Positions 28,244 through 36,902 of a DNA stretch of 51,001 nucleotides are shown piece by piece. The number at the start of each line of letters is the position of its first letter. Position 1 is the first letter of the stretch. The position numbers were made by a program, and so were the translations under genes. This stretch comes from Candidatus Sulfopaludibacter sp. SbA3 (GTDB lineage Bacteria; Pseudomonadota; Alphaproteobacteria; Caulobacterales; Hyphomonadaceae): contig CAMEDD010000021.1 of the NCBI GenBank assembly GCA_945913285.1, positions 1-51,001 of the forward strand, in the 5' to 3' direction. The notes below the pieces were generated by a model, which did not search any database, had not been told where the DNA came from, and saw nothing but the letters and a program-made list of their open reading frames with translations.

Positions 28244-29025
28244 TCGGGCGCCGCGTCTGGCAAGTTCAGCGCACGCTCAGTCACCACAACAATATCATTC
28301 GCCATGGCGAGCGAGTCCGGATCGTCCGCAAGCAGACGGATCGTGACCGGATGGGCGATCCGCTTCTGGTTCCAGTAACTCGAGGCCGCCGTTCCCAGAC
28401 ACAGGGTTGCGGTTTCTCCGGCGCGGATGTTGCGCTCGCCGGCGCCCGGCGCGCGAGCGATCCTGCGCCCGTCACTGCTGCTGAGTTCAACGATGTATTC
28501 TTGCAGCAAGGGCGTTGTGTTCTCAGCGGTGACGCAGACTTCAAGCTCGCCTCTTGGCGCGTCCATGATTTCCACGCTGGCGATCTCTCCGCCGGCCTTC
28601 CCATGATAGGAATAGGCCCCGTAGGCATTGTCGACCATATTGAAGTAGAGCCGCGCCCGCATGCGGCAGAGGGCGGCGCCGGTGGACGTCTCCGAACGGT
28701 TGGCGTTGCAGATGTCGCGCATTTCCGTGTGCATGCGGTTATCGCACCAGGCCTGCGTCTGTTCGCGAAGCTCGTAACAGGCATCGTGGCGCGCGCAGAC
28801 GGGCCGGAACGAGCCGTCCAGTAGCGGGCCCATGAGCGATACGACAGACCTGGGAAGATGATCGGAGATGAATTCCGGTCCACACCGGTCCGACGGTTTG
28901 CCCGCGCCCAGCTCGCGCGCGGCATAACCCGCGTCGAGTGGCACGGGACGGTCTGTGCCCGGCACCGATGCGCAGGCCGATGCCAGCCATGCCAGGAGCA
29001 ACGCGGTTCGGGCCAGGGGCGTCAT
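28240..29025 (-). CDS. Lipoprotein with a phospholipase A2-like domain
   Basis: 261 residues. A hydrophobic N-terminus ends in LASAC, giving a probable lipidated Cys18. The segment PVC77-ARH80-D81-AC83-YEL matches the C-x-x-H-D-x-C active-site signature of secreted phospholipase A2, followed by further cysteines (C94, C106, C120) that could form disulfides. The calcium loop YGxYCGxG of animal enzymes is not seen. The C-terminal ~120 residues look beta-rich and unassigned. Enzyme activity is inference. It converges on murC with three bases of overlap. Confidence 0.7.
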   Translation of the reverse strand: MTPLARTALLLAWLASACASVPGTDRPVPLDAGYAARELGAGKPSDRCGPEFISDHLPRSVVSLMGPLLDGSFRPVCARHDACYELREQTQAWCDNRMHTEMRDICNANRSETSTGAALCRMRARLYFNMVDNAYGAYSYHGKAGGEIASVEIMDAPRGELEVCVTAENTTPLLQEYIVELSSSDGRRIARAPGAGERNIRAGETATLCLGTAASSYWNQKRIAHPVTIRLLADDPDSLAMANDIVVVTERALNLPDAAPD

Positions 29026-29145
29026 GCGGCAGTTCCCGTCAGGTCAATGCCCGCTGTGTGCCGGAAAGGCTTCCCCTCGCGTTCTGAATAACGCAGTCTA
29101 AACTCAGAGGGAAGGCGCGCCAGACGCCTGAGGGACAGGACACGC

Positions 29146-30642
29146 ATGAGTACTCCGATAGTATCAGCCGGCGCCGGCCCGCAAACGGGCGAAACATCTT
29201 CTTATGTTGCCGCAGAGGGCGGTCCCTTTGGTATCAAGGGCCTAGCGTGGGCGATCTTCGAGGGTGCGCGCAACCCTTATTACAATCTGATCGTCATCTA
29301 TATTTTCGCGCCATACTTCGCCTCCGTGCTGGCGGGTGGCGGAGCCGAGGCGCTGAGCCTGTCCGGCCTCACGATCACGATCGCTGGCATCGTGACAGCT
29401 TTGACAGCGCCGTTCCTCGGGGTCATCGCTGACAAGGCTGGCCAGAGAAAGCCGCCGCTTGTTTTCTTCATCGGTCTCCTCGCTCTTTGTTCCTTTGCGC
29501 TTTGGTGGGCGAGACCCGAAGGCCCGCTGACCATGTGGCCGACGATGGCGGTGCTCGCCATCGCATACTGCTGCTACGGGTACTCGGAAGTGCTGCACAA
29601 CGCGATGCTGCCGTCGGCCGGACGGCCGGGCGCGTTGCCATTCATTTCCGGTCTTGGACTTGCGACGGGCAACCTGCTCAGCGTTGGAATCCTTTTCTTC
29701 TTCCTGTTTGGTTTGTTGCTGCCAGGTTCGGGTTTGCCGTTCGCCGCGGACGACCAACTGATCGCACTCGACCGCGAAACCAACGAGCCGCAGCGTTTTG
29801 CGGGGCCGTTCGTTGCAATCTGGATGATCCTTCTGGTGATCCCGTTCTTCATGTTCATGCCGGATGGCGCGCCGGGTGGCCTCACCTGGAAGCGGGCGGC
29901 TTCCGACGTTTTCCTGGGAGAGTCGGTTGAAGGCAATAAGCGCCAGTCGATTTTCCAGAGGGCGGGGGTGTTCTGGGACTACCTGAAGGGGTTGTTCAAG
30001 GAACATCCCCAAACAATGCGGTTCCTGATCGCGCGCACCATCTATGCGGATGCAATGTCAGCCCTGCTGACACTTGGCGCCGTCTTTGCGAGCACGTTTC
30101 TCGGCTGGTCCGGCGTCGAAATTCTCTTCTTCGGAATCACGGGTGTCCTGTTCGGCGCGATTGGCGGGTTTGTCGGCGGATTCCTTGACCGTCATCTCGG
30201 TCCGAAAATGGCGCTCGTCTGGGAGATATCGATCCTTGTAGTGCTCCTGCTCGCACAGTTGTCGATTACACCGGACTCGCTGCTGTTCGGTCTGATCCCG
30301 AGCGGCGAGCCGGTCTGGAACAGCCCGTTCTTCGACACCTTGTCCGATATCACCTACTTCCTGTTTGTTATCCCGACCGCCATTGCTGTTGTCGCTTCGA
30401 TTTCATCGAGCCGGTACATGCTCGTGCATATCGCGCCGCGTGAGCGGATCGGAGAATTCTTCGGGCTCTATGCGATCGCCGGCACCGTCACTGTCTGGAT
30501 GGGCCCGGGAATCGTCAGCCTGCTGACATGGCTGACAGGAAATCAGCGTATCGGCATGGGCGGGATCGGTTTCATGTTCCTGATCGGGCTGATCGTGCTC
30601 TGGAAGGTCCAGGCGCCCAAGCACGCGGACGAGACACGTTAG
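29146..30642 (+). CDS. MFS transporter, UMF1/Atg22-like
   Basis: 498 residues with about 12 membrane helices. The start GLAWAIFEGARNPYYNLIVI and a large central soluble loop before FWDYLKGLFKEHPQTMRFLI fit the UMF1 (Atg22-like) group of major facilitator proteins. Members are thought to export amino acids or other small molecules; the substrate here is unknown. ATG 29146 follows AGGGACAGGA. It is monocistronic and diverges from the phospholipase-like lipoprotein gene. Confidence 0.8.
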   Translation: MSTPIVSAGAGPQTGETSSYVAAEGGPFGIKGLAWAIFEGARNPYYNLIVIYIFAPYFASVLAGGGAEALSLSGLTITIAGIVTALTAPFLGVIADKAGQRKPPLVFFIGLLALCSFALWWARPEGPLTMWPTMAVLAIAYCCYGYSEVLHNAMLPSAGRPGALPFISGLGLATGNLLSVGILFFFLFGLLLPGSGLPFAADDQLIALDRETNEPQRFAGPFVAIWMILLVIPFFMFMPDGAPGGLTWKRAASDVFLGESVEGNKRQSIFQRAGVFWDYLKGLFKEHPQTMRFLIARTIYADAMSALLTLGAVFASTFLGWSGVEILFFGITGVLFGAIGGFVGGFLDRHLGPKMALVWEISILVVLLLAQLSITPDSLLFGLIPSGEPVWNSPFFDTLSDITYFLFVIPTAIAVVASISSSRYMLVHIAPRERIGEFFGLYAIAGTVTVWMGPGIVSLLTWLTGNQRIGMGGIGFMFLIGLIVLWKVQAPKHADETR

Positions 30643-30666
30643 CCGTCAGGTCGACCGGCAGCTGCG

Positions 30667-31275
30667 TCAGGGCGTCGGTGCGAACCCGGTGGCAGGATTT
30701 GCGTCATTGGTGCGCGCAATGGACGAAACGCGTCGGGGGCGCAGATAAAAGGTGTCCGACACCTCACGCGAGGTATCAAGCACCATCCCGAACGAACTTT
30801 CATAGTCGAACTCGACTTCGGCCACGATGACCGAGCCGGGCGAGGGGACGAGGCCGGCGGGAATCGTGATCGCGGTATTGCCGGCATACGGCGTCATGTT
30901 GAAGCCATCCGACCAGGCGACGCGGGTCTGGCCATCGCCGTTATCGACGACCGACGTGATCCGCATCCGGGCGCTTCCGGCCGGGTAGGGCTGCATAAGC
31001 ACCGTTGCGGCGTTGTAGAGATCCTGCATGTCGGCGTCCGAGACCGTGGCGAGACGGGCCGTCAGATCTCCCAGGCTTGACGCGGTCGACGTCACGCGGC
31101 GATCAGCGCGCATCAGAAGGCTGACTTCGATACAACCGAAATAGATCATCACCATGACCGGTGCGATCAGGGCAAACTCGACAGCCGAGACACCTTTTTC
31201 GTTGTACCAGATGCCTTGAAGACCGCGCCAGCGCGTGCGGCGATTCAGCGATGAGAGAAACTTGCGAACGGTCAT
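30667..31275 (-). CDS. TadE-like pilus assembly protein
   Basis: 202 residues. The segment GVSAVEFALIAPVMVMIYFG is a TadE-type pseudopilin N-terminus with the conserved Glu at +5 after the cleavage Gly, then a soluble periplasmic domain. TadE and TadF are minor pseudopilins processed by the CpaA peptidase and needed for Flp pilus assembly. It lies three bases after the other TadE-like gene, same strand, so the two are cotranscribed. Confidence 0.85.
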   Translation of the reverse strand: MTVRKFLSSLNRRTRWRGLQGIWYNEKGVSAVEFALIAPVMVMIYFGCIEVSLLMRADRRVTSTASSLGDLTARLATVSDADMQDLYNAATVLMQPYPAGSARMRITSVVDNGDGQTRVAWSDGFNMTPYAGNTAITIPAGLVPSPGSVIVAEVEFDYESSFGMVLDTSREVSDTFYLRPRRVSSIARTNDANPATGFAPTP

Positions 31276-31278
31276 GGT

Positions 31279-31839
31279 TCAGTTTCCGAAAGGCTCATTG
31301 CGGAACACGGCGCTCGTCTGCAGCAGATGCTTGTGACCGGACATGTTCGCAAGCGGCTGCGAGATGAAGGGTGTGATCAGGTCCCATTCGTAGAAGACGC
31401 GAACTGCGACAATCTCATTGGCGGCGCCCGGCTGGAACGTGAACCCGGAATCGTCAAACTCGCCATCTGCGTCCAACGGAACGCCGCCCGGAGTGGCGCC
31501 AAAGTTTGCGGCGGTACGAACATCGATGTGGAGTCCGGCGTCGCAGTCGAGCAGGTCGATCAGTTCTGCGCAAACGTCCTCGCGAAACTGAGCCTGTGTT
31601 ATCCCAGCCCCTTGCGCTTCGCCGGTGCGCAGAGACCGGGACGCTTCGCTAACGGCGTGCTCCATGATGTTGGACATGATGAAGATGAGGCAGATTTCAA
31701 GCAGCCCGAAGATGAGAAAGAAGAATGGAGCTGCGATCAGAGCAAACTCAACCGCTGTGGCGCCGCGCCGATGTTCGGCAAAGCTGTCCCAGCGCGCTCT
31801 GAGGCAGGCTGTAAGACTGAGGCCGTAAGCGCCGGTCAT
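31279..31839 (-). CDS. TadE/TadF-like pilus assembly protein
   Basis: 186 residues from ATG 31839, which follows GGGGAACGG; an upstream GTG at 31881 is in frame but less likely. RRGATAVEFALIAAPFFFLI is the pseudopilin segment. Two cysteines (VCAELIDLLDC) lie in the soluble part. Second member of the minus-strand pilus operon, downstream of the secretin-N1-like gene. Confidence 0.85.
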   Translation of the reverse strand: MTGAYGLSLTACLRARWDSFAEHRRGATAVEFALIAAPFFFLIFGLLEICLIFIMSNIMEHAVSEASRSLRTGEAQGAGITQAQFREDVCAELIDLLDCDAGLHIDVRTAANFGATPGGVPLDADGEFDDSGFTFQPGAANEIVAVRVFYEWDLITPFISQPLANMSGHKHLLQTSAVFRNEPFGN

Positions 31840-31958
31840 TGATCCGTTCCCCAATTGATCCAAGGATAATTGGCTTAGCACGTGCCGGTTTGCAGGTGGT
31901 TGAACCGATACTTGAAATTTGATCGATCCGGCCTTCTGGCCAGCGCCGGAACGCGTCG

Positions 31959-32402
31959 TTACTGGCCGTCTGTCAGCGTCTGGGACTGTAGCTGCTGGTC
32001 GATCAGGGCGGCGAAATGGTCGGCCTGGTCGCCAATGCTGAGGACAGCGCGGCAGTTCGCTGAGCAGTCATAGGTATAGCTCTGGCCGGACTTGTTGACG
32101 GTCACAAGGCTTGAAGAACTGGTGCTCACGACCACGTCGGACGAGAAGATCTGACGGCCTGCCTTGTCGAAAACCAGGAGGTTGGTGGTGCCGTAGCTCT
32201 TGCCGGTCACGAACAGGAGTTGATCATTGTGTACGGCAACATCAGCAATGTTTTTGTTACCTATGACGATGCTGGAGGCCGACCCGTTGAGCGGGACAGC
32301 AATCGTCTTGCTGGCCTCGACCATCATCTGGTCTGCCGATGCAACCGATGCAACGGACAGGGCAATCGCACCTAGCAAGGCAGCTTTGGACGGGATCGTC
32401 AT
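31959..32402 (-). CDS. Secreted pilus assembly protein with a secretin N1-like domain
   Basis: 147 residues: a signal peptide (LLGAIALSVASVASA) then the short beta-rich domain with IVIGNKNIADVAV and TNLLVFDKAGRQI. This is the same domain found at the N-terminus of CpaC/RcpA secretins, here alone without the secretin barrel. Two cysteines (YDCSANCRAV) follow. It probably sits in the periplasm and works with the Flp pilus machine; its exact role is unknown. First gene of the minus-strand pilus operon. Confidence 0.8.
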   Translation of the reverse strand: MTIPSKAALLGAIALSVASVASADQMMVEASKTIAVPLNGSASSIVIGNKNIADVAVHNDQLLFVTGKSYGTTNLLVFDKAGRQIFSSDVVVSTSSSSLVTVNKSGQSYTYDCSANCRAVLSIGDQADHFAALIDQQLQSQTLTDGQ

Positions 32403-32484
32403 TATACGGAAACTCCAGAATGCACGAATGCTTCAATATTCCAGATTTTGGTTTACTGAATGCTAACCGGGAACCTTCGGGCCT

Positions 32485-32516
32485 CGCTGCACATATGCGG
32501 CGCTGCACATATACGG
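32485..32516. repeat. Tandem 16-bp repeat in the divergent pilus promoter region
   Basis: Two abutting copies of CGCTGCACATATNCGG (one mismatch, G or A). Each holds a CATATG/CATATA core. They lie 83 bases upstream of the minus-strand operon start and 253 before pilA. They could be binding sites for a regulator of both operons. The rest of 32403-32768 is AT-richer and shows no gene. Confidence 0.6.
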
Positions 32517-32768
32517 AGTGCGACCAGATCGCTCAGGTACGAAAAAGGACTTGGCGTCTCCGGTCTTCTTGTATAGCCCGGATTGAATAAGGTATCCGTG
32601 CTTGCAGCATTCAGTATTGCTTCGGTTGCGGTAAACGAAATCCTGAGATGACTTCATGAGTTTTCGGATTTCTTCAATCGGACCTCAACTCCGACTGTGT
32701 AGACAACTCCCTGTTCCGGAAGAAAAGTTAAAGCCGGGACTTGTCAAAACACATGATGGGAGTCTCCA

Positions 32769-32927
32769 ATGTTTGCACGTTTCCTGAAAGACGAAGCTGG
32801 CGCCACCGCAATCGAGTACGGCCTGATCGCCGCCCTCATCGCAGTTGCCATCATCGGCGGCGTGACCGCTCTCGGCACCTCGGCTAACGACACGTTCAAC
32901 GCTGTTGCTGACGAGATCGCTGTTTAA
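32769..32927 (+). CDS. pilA: Flp/PilA family major pilin
   Basis: A 52-residue prepilin. The leader MFARFLKDEAG ends in the cleavage Gly11; the mature part starts ATAIEYGLIAALIAVAIIGG with Glu at +5, the class IVb/Flp signature recognised by the CpaA/TadV peptidase. It is the main subunit of the thin adhesive pilus. A strong terminator follows 28 bases after the stop, which would let pilA be transcribed in excess of the cpa genes downstream, as expected for a structural subunit. GATGGGAG precedes the ATG. Confidence 0.93.
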   Translation: MFARFLKDEAGATAIEYGLIAALIAVAIIGGVTALGTSANDTFNAVADEIAV

Positions 32928-32954
32928 TAAGACACGGTCAGTCTGACTGAATAG

Positions 32955-32989
32955 GAGCCGCCGGAGTTACCTCCGGCGGCTCTTTTTTT
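32955..32989 (+). terminator. Intrinsic terminator after pilA
   Basis: A perfect 12-bp GC-rich stem (GAGCCGCCGGAG at 32955-32966 with CTCCGGCGGCTC at 32971-32982), a 4-base loop and seven T residues (32983-32989). It separates pilA from cpaA and would reduce read-through into the assembly genes. Confidence 0.92.
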
Positions 32990-33083
32990 GCCCCCTTGCA
33001 TCGGCCCATACCGGCGCCGGGAAAGGCTTCGTTCAGCCTTTTGAGGCAGCGTGCCACGGTTAACCGAGCCGGAGCCTGTCCAA

Positions 33084-33599
33084 ATGATTCTCATTCTTCT
33101 CTCTGGCCTGTTCCTGGCCCTGTGCATTTTTGCTGCGCTTCATGACGTGAACCGGCTGACGATTCCCAACTGGCTGAATATCACGCTGGCAGCCCTGTTC
33201 CTGCCCGCGGCGCTGGCTTCGGGTTTGCCGCTCCAGCTGCTCGGCGGTCATCTGCTCGCCGGCGGTCTCGCATTTGTCGTGGCGTTCGGGCTGTTTGCCT
33301 TCCGGATCTTCGGGGGAGGGGACGCGAAGATGATTCCCGCTGTCGTCCTCTGGATGGGGCCGGCTGCGTCCTTGCCCTTCCTTTACTGGATGGCGATTTC
33401 GGGCGGTGCCTGCGCGCTGATCCTGTTGATTGGCAAACGGAGCGTTCCGGCAGAGGTCGTGCCCGGCTTTATGCGCGCACCGTTCGAGCCGAAGGCCGGC
33501 GTCCCTTATGGTGTTGCAATTGCTGCAGGCGCGATGCTCGCCGGGCAGCATTCTCTGATGCTTTCCCCTCTTTATGAAGCGATCGGCTTTTCCGGTTAA
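33084..33599 (+). CDS. cpaA: Prepilin peptidase CpaA (TadV)
   Basis: 171 residues from ATG 33084; an in-frame GTG at 33051 would add 11 residues without conservation. A24-type aspartic peptidase with several membrane segments. The two catalytic aspartates are in ALHDVNRLTIPN and in GGGDAKM. It cleaves the leader from PilA and the TadE-like proteins in the inner membrane. Opens the plus-strand assembly genes, but 98 bases precede cpaB. Confidence 0.92.
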   Translation: MILILLSGLFLALCIFAALHDVNRLTIPNWLNITLAALFLPAALASGLPLQLLGGHLLAGGLAFVVAFGLFAFRIFGGGDAKMIPAVVLWMGPAASLPFLYWMAISGGACALILLIGKRSVPAEVVPGFMRAPFEPKAGVPYGVAIAAGAMLAGQHSLMLSPLYEAIGFSG

Positions 33600-33697
33600 C
33601 ACTACTTTAGGCGGCGCGTGCGAATTTGCGAAACAATTAAGATGGTTTCAGCGTCCTGCGGTTGCCAAAAATGTTCGAGTAAGAGGAGTGGCGCCTG

Positions 33698-34546
33698 ATG
33701 TCGCCGATTCGGATCATCATCCTTCTTCTGGCGCTCGCCGCCGCAGTAGGCGCAGCCTTGCTCGTCATGCAGCTGAGCCAGCCGCAAATCCGGACAGAGA
33801 CGGTTTCCAAAGATAAGCTGGTGATCGAGGAGCTTGAAGTCTCCAAGGTCGAAGTCCTGACCGTGACCCGCGACATCGCGATCGGTGAGACGTTCAAGGC
33901 CGGCGACCTTCAATGGTCGCCCTGGCCGGAAGCCAACGTCGTTGAGGGCTATTACCTTCAGACCGCCGCGCCGACGTCCATTGAAACGCTGACCGGAGCT
34001 GTCATCAAGTTGGCCCTGTTCAAGGGTGAGCCGGTGCTGCCGCAGAAAATTGCCATCAAGGGTGAGCAAGGCTTGCTGGCCGCGCTCATGGAACCAGGCA
34101 TGCGCGCCATTTCGGTTGAGATTTCAGCAGAGTCGGCGTCCGGCGGTTTCATTCTTCCGAATGACCGTGTGGACCTGATCCTGACCTATGACCAGCAAGG
34201 CGATCCAGAGCGCGGGATTGCCCAGCGTACGGTCGCAACCACCGTCGTTCAGAACGTCCGTGTGCTGGCGATTGACCAGAACTTTTCGACCGAGTCCGAA
34301 GGCGAAACGGCCCGGCTCGGCAGCACGGCCACACTCGAAGTATCACCGCGCGAAGCCGAACTCCTGGCGATGTCGCAGAGCCTCGGCGAAGTTTCACTCT
34401 CTCTGCGCCCACTCGACAACAAGATCAGCGGCACGGAGCGCGATCCGCGCACCGAACTGCTCGACGAAAATGGCGGCGCAGTCGGCGCAGGAATCACGAT
34501 CATCCGCAACGGGCAGCCGGCACCGTCGGGCGTGGGGGGCAACTAA
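33698..34546 (+). CDS. cpaB: Pilus assembly protein CpaB (RcpC)
   Basis: 282 residues: an N-terminal membrane segment (IIILLLALAAAVGAALLV), then the SAF domain (TRDIAIGETFKAGDLQW) and the RcpC/CpaB domain (MRAISVEISAESASGGFILP, NDRVDLILTY). It is a periplasmic part of the Tad secretion machine associated with the secretin. AAGAGGAG precedes ATG 33698. Two bases separate it from cpaC. Confidence 0.93.
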   Translation: MSPIRIIILLLALAAAVGAALLVMQLSQPQIRTETVSKDKLVIEELEVSKVEVLTVTRDIAIGETFKAGDLQWSPWPEANVVEGYYLQTAAPTSIETLTGAVIKLALFKGEPVLPQKIAIKGEQGLLAALMEPGMRAISVEISAESASGGFILPNDRVDLILTYDQQGDPERGIAQRTVATTVVQNVRVLAIDQNFSTESEGETARLGSTATLEVSPREAELLAMSQSLGEVSLSLRPLDNKISGTERDPRTELLDENGGAVGAGITIIRNGQPAPSGVGGN

Positions 34547-34548
34547 CC

Positions 34549-36147
34549 ATGCGTACATTAAAAATCCTCGCGGTCTCCGCCGCCCTGACCCTCGGTCCTG
34601 CGCTGCCGGTACCTGCGCAAACCGTTCCGAACGGGATGGGAACGGTGATCACCAACGCCGGCAGCAGCAGTGTTTCCCGGAGCGTCACGGTTGGCGTCAA
34701 CAAGTCCGTCATCATCGAGCTTGAACTTCCGGCCGCTGACGTCGTCATCGCCAATCCCGAAATCGCCGACGCCGTCGTACAGACCGCGCAGCGTATCATC
34801 TTTCGGGGTGTGAAGTACGGCCAGACCAGTGCGCTGATCTTCGACCGTCAGGGCCGCACCTTGCTCGACCTCTCCCTGCATGTCGAAACCGACTTGACGG
34901 CCCTTGAAGATACGATTGTCCGCCATGTCCCGGACGCCCGGGTTAAGCTTGAGAGCCTGAATGGCAGCATCGTGATGACGGGTGCGGTCGACAGCCTGTC
35001 CCAGTCGGATCATGTCCGCAAGCTCGTCGCCGCATACTTTCCGTCCGGTGACACCGCACCGCAGATCGTCAACATGCTGGACGTCAAGGCACCCGATCAG
35101 GTGATGCTCGAGGTGCGCATCGTCGAGATGCAGCGCAGCATCATCAAGCAACTCGGTATCAACGTCTCCGGTTCAACCGGGTTCGGTGAGCTCGCCGCCC
35201 AGTCGTTACAACAGATCATTTCGGGCGGCCAGCCCTTGTTCTTTGATCAAAATCTCGGGCTCAACACGCTGGGCGTCGGCACGGCACAGCAAGCCCTTGG
35301 CGAAACTGGCCCCTTCTCGAACACTGCGGGCGCGAGCATTTCGAATGGCTTGAACGTTCAAGGCGTGTCGCTCGGCGGCATCTCCGCGAATACGGGTTAT
35401 ACGAACTATGTCGGCGGCCGCCTGCAGAGTTCGGTGGGTCTGGCTGTGGATGCGCTTGAGCGCATCGGCATCGTGAAGACGCTGGCCGAGCCGAACATCG
35501 TGACGATGTCGGGCGAAAGCTCCAAATTCCTCGCCGGCGGTGAGTTCCCGGTGCCCGTCGGCCAGGACGATGACGGTGCAGTGACTATCGAGTTCAAGCC
35601 TTACGGCGTCGGACTGAGCTTCACGCCGGTCGTCCTGTCGGAAGACCGTATCTCGTTGAAAGTGTCGACCGAGGTTTCGGAGCTTACTTCCCAGGGCGCC
35701 TACCAGGGCGCAGCCCGCACGGTCACGGACTCCAATGGCGAAGTCCTCACCATCCAAGGCGTAACTCTTCCGGCACTGACGGTGCGCCGAGCGGAATCAG
35801 TCCTTGAGCTTCCATCGGGCGGTTCCATGATGATGGCCGGTCTCATCTCGGTCAAAGACCGCCAGGTGCTCGACCAGCTGCCTGGCATCAAGAAAGTGCC
35901 GATCCTCGGCGCTCTGTTCCAGTCGCGTGACTTCCTGTCCGAAGAAACCGAACTCGTGATCATCGTGACACCTTATCTCGTCAATCCGGCCGCGAAGTCC
36001 GAAATGCGGACGCCGGCGGACGGCTATGCCAACGCGTCCGATGCCAAGACGATCTTCTTTGGCAAACTGAATGAAACGTATGGCCGCGACGGCGCGCCGG
36101 TGAAGGCAGAAGAATACCGGGCCCCCGTGGGCTTCGTGGAAGAGTAG
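34549..36147 (+). CDS. cpaC: Outer-membrane secretin CpaC (RcpA)
   Basis: 532 residues with a signal peptide (ILAVSAALTLGPALPVPAQ). The N1 domain (KSVIIELELPAADVVIANPE) is followed by a BON-like region and the secretin barrel domain, seen in VPVGQDDDGAVTIEFKPYGV and LSFTPVVLSEDRISLKV, then VPILGALFQSRDF. It forms the outer-membrane pore through which the pilus leaves. Between cpaB and cpaD. Confidence 0.95.
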   Translation: MRTLKILAVSAALTLGPALPVPAQTVPNGMGTVITNAGSSSVSRSVTVGVNKSVIIELELPAADVVIANPEIADAVVQTAQRIIFRGVKYGQTSALIFDRQGRTLLDLSLHVETDLTALEDTIVRHVPDARVKLESLNGSIVMTGAVDSLSQSDHVRKLVAAYFPSGDTAPQIVNMLDVKAPDQVMLEVRIVEMQRSIIKQLGINVSGSTGFGELAAQSLQQIISGGQPLFFDQNLGLNTLGVGTAQQALGETGPFSNTAGASISNGLNVQGVSLGGISANTGYTNYVGGRLQSSVGLAVDALERIGIVKTLAEPNIVTMSGESSKFLAGGEFPVPVGQDDDGAVTIEFKPYGVGLSFTPVVLSEDRISLKVSTEVSELTSQGAYQGAARTVTDSNGEVLTIQGVTLPALTVRRAESVLELPSGGSMMMAGLISVKDRQVLDQLPGIKKVPILGALFQSRDFLSEETELVIIVTPYLVNPAAKSEMRTPADGYANASDAKTIFFGKLNETYGRDGAPVKAEEYRAPVGFVEE

Positions 36148-36158
36148 GGGATACCGAT

Positions 36159-36869
36159 ATGACCATCATCTCGAAACAGCCGCTAACACTCCTGGCATTC
36201 GGCGCAGGCCTGATGGCCTTGGGCGCATGTGCCAGCTACGCGCCAACAGCGGTGCCTGAATCCGATCTTCAAGGTACGGCACTCAGCCGGAACGAAGTTG
36301 GCGTCACCAAGCGCGCCGAATTCCTCGAAATCGCGCTTCCCGCAGAGACCAGCGAACTCTCCGACACCGACCGCAACCGTATCCGCAGCTTCGTGCGCGC
36401 CTATACCCTGACTGGCCACGGGTCCCTGGTCCTGTCCTTACCGCAGACGAGCAACAACGCGCAGCTGGCGGTGACCGCCATTGCCGAAGCGCGTGCGATC
36501 GCTTGGGAAAGCGGCGTCGAGTATGACGAGATTTCAGGGGAAGTTCACGGCGCCGCAGATAGCGCGCCGCAGCCGATGATCCTTGCGTATCAGGCCTATG
36601 ATGCGATCGCCCCGGAATGCGCCTCCAAGGCGTCCATAGACTTCAGCGACATCGCTTCGAACAACACACTGCCGACGCTCGGTTGCTCTGTGCGCACAAA
36701 TCTCGCTGCCATGATCGCCGATCCGGCGGACCTGCTTGGCAGCCGCGAGATTGGCCCCGCAGACAATGCGCGCCGCGATGTCATTCTCGATAAATTCCGG
36801 CTCGGCGAATCCACTGCGTCCGTCCGGTCGGACGACGAATCTGGCGCGGTCTCGCAGGCCGTGGACTAA
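36159..36869 (+). CDS. cpaD: Pilus assembly lipoprotein CpaD (RcpB)
   Basis: 236 residues. Lipobox LGAC gives a lipidated Cys near 24. The C-terminal TLGCSVRTNLAAMIADPADL is characteristic of CpaD. It supports secretin assembly in the outer membrane or periplasm. Eleven bases after cpaC. Confidence 0.93.
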   Translation: MTIISKQPLTLLAFGAGLMALGACASYAPTAVPESDLQGTALSRNEVGVTKRAEFLEIALPAETSELSDTDRNRIRSFVRAYTLTGHGSLVLSLPQTSNNAQLAVTAIAEARAIAWESGVEYDEISGEVHGAADSAPQPMILAYQAYDAIAPECASKASIDFSDIASNNTLPTLGCSVRTNLAAMIADPADLLGSREIGPADNARRDVILDKFRLGESTASVRSDDESGAVSQAVD

Positions 36870-36902
36870 GCTGGCTCGCCGGTTAACAGGAGTAAGCGGA
36901 CT

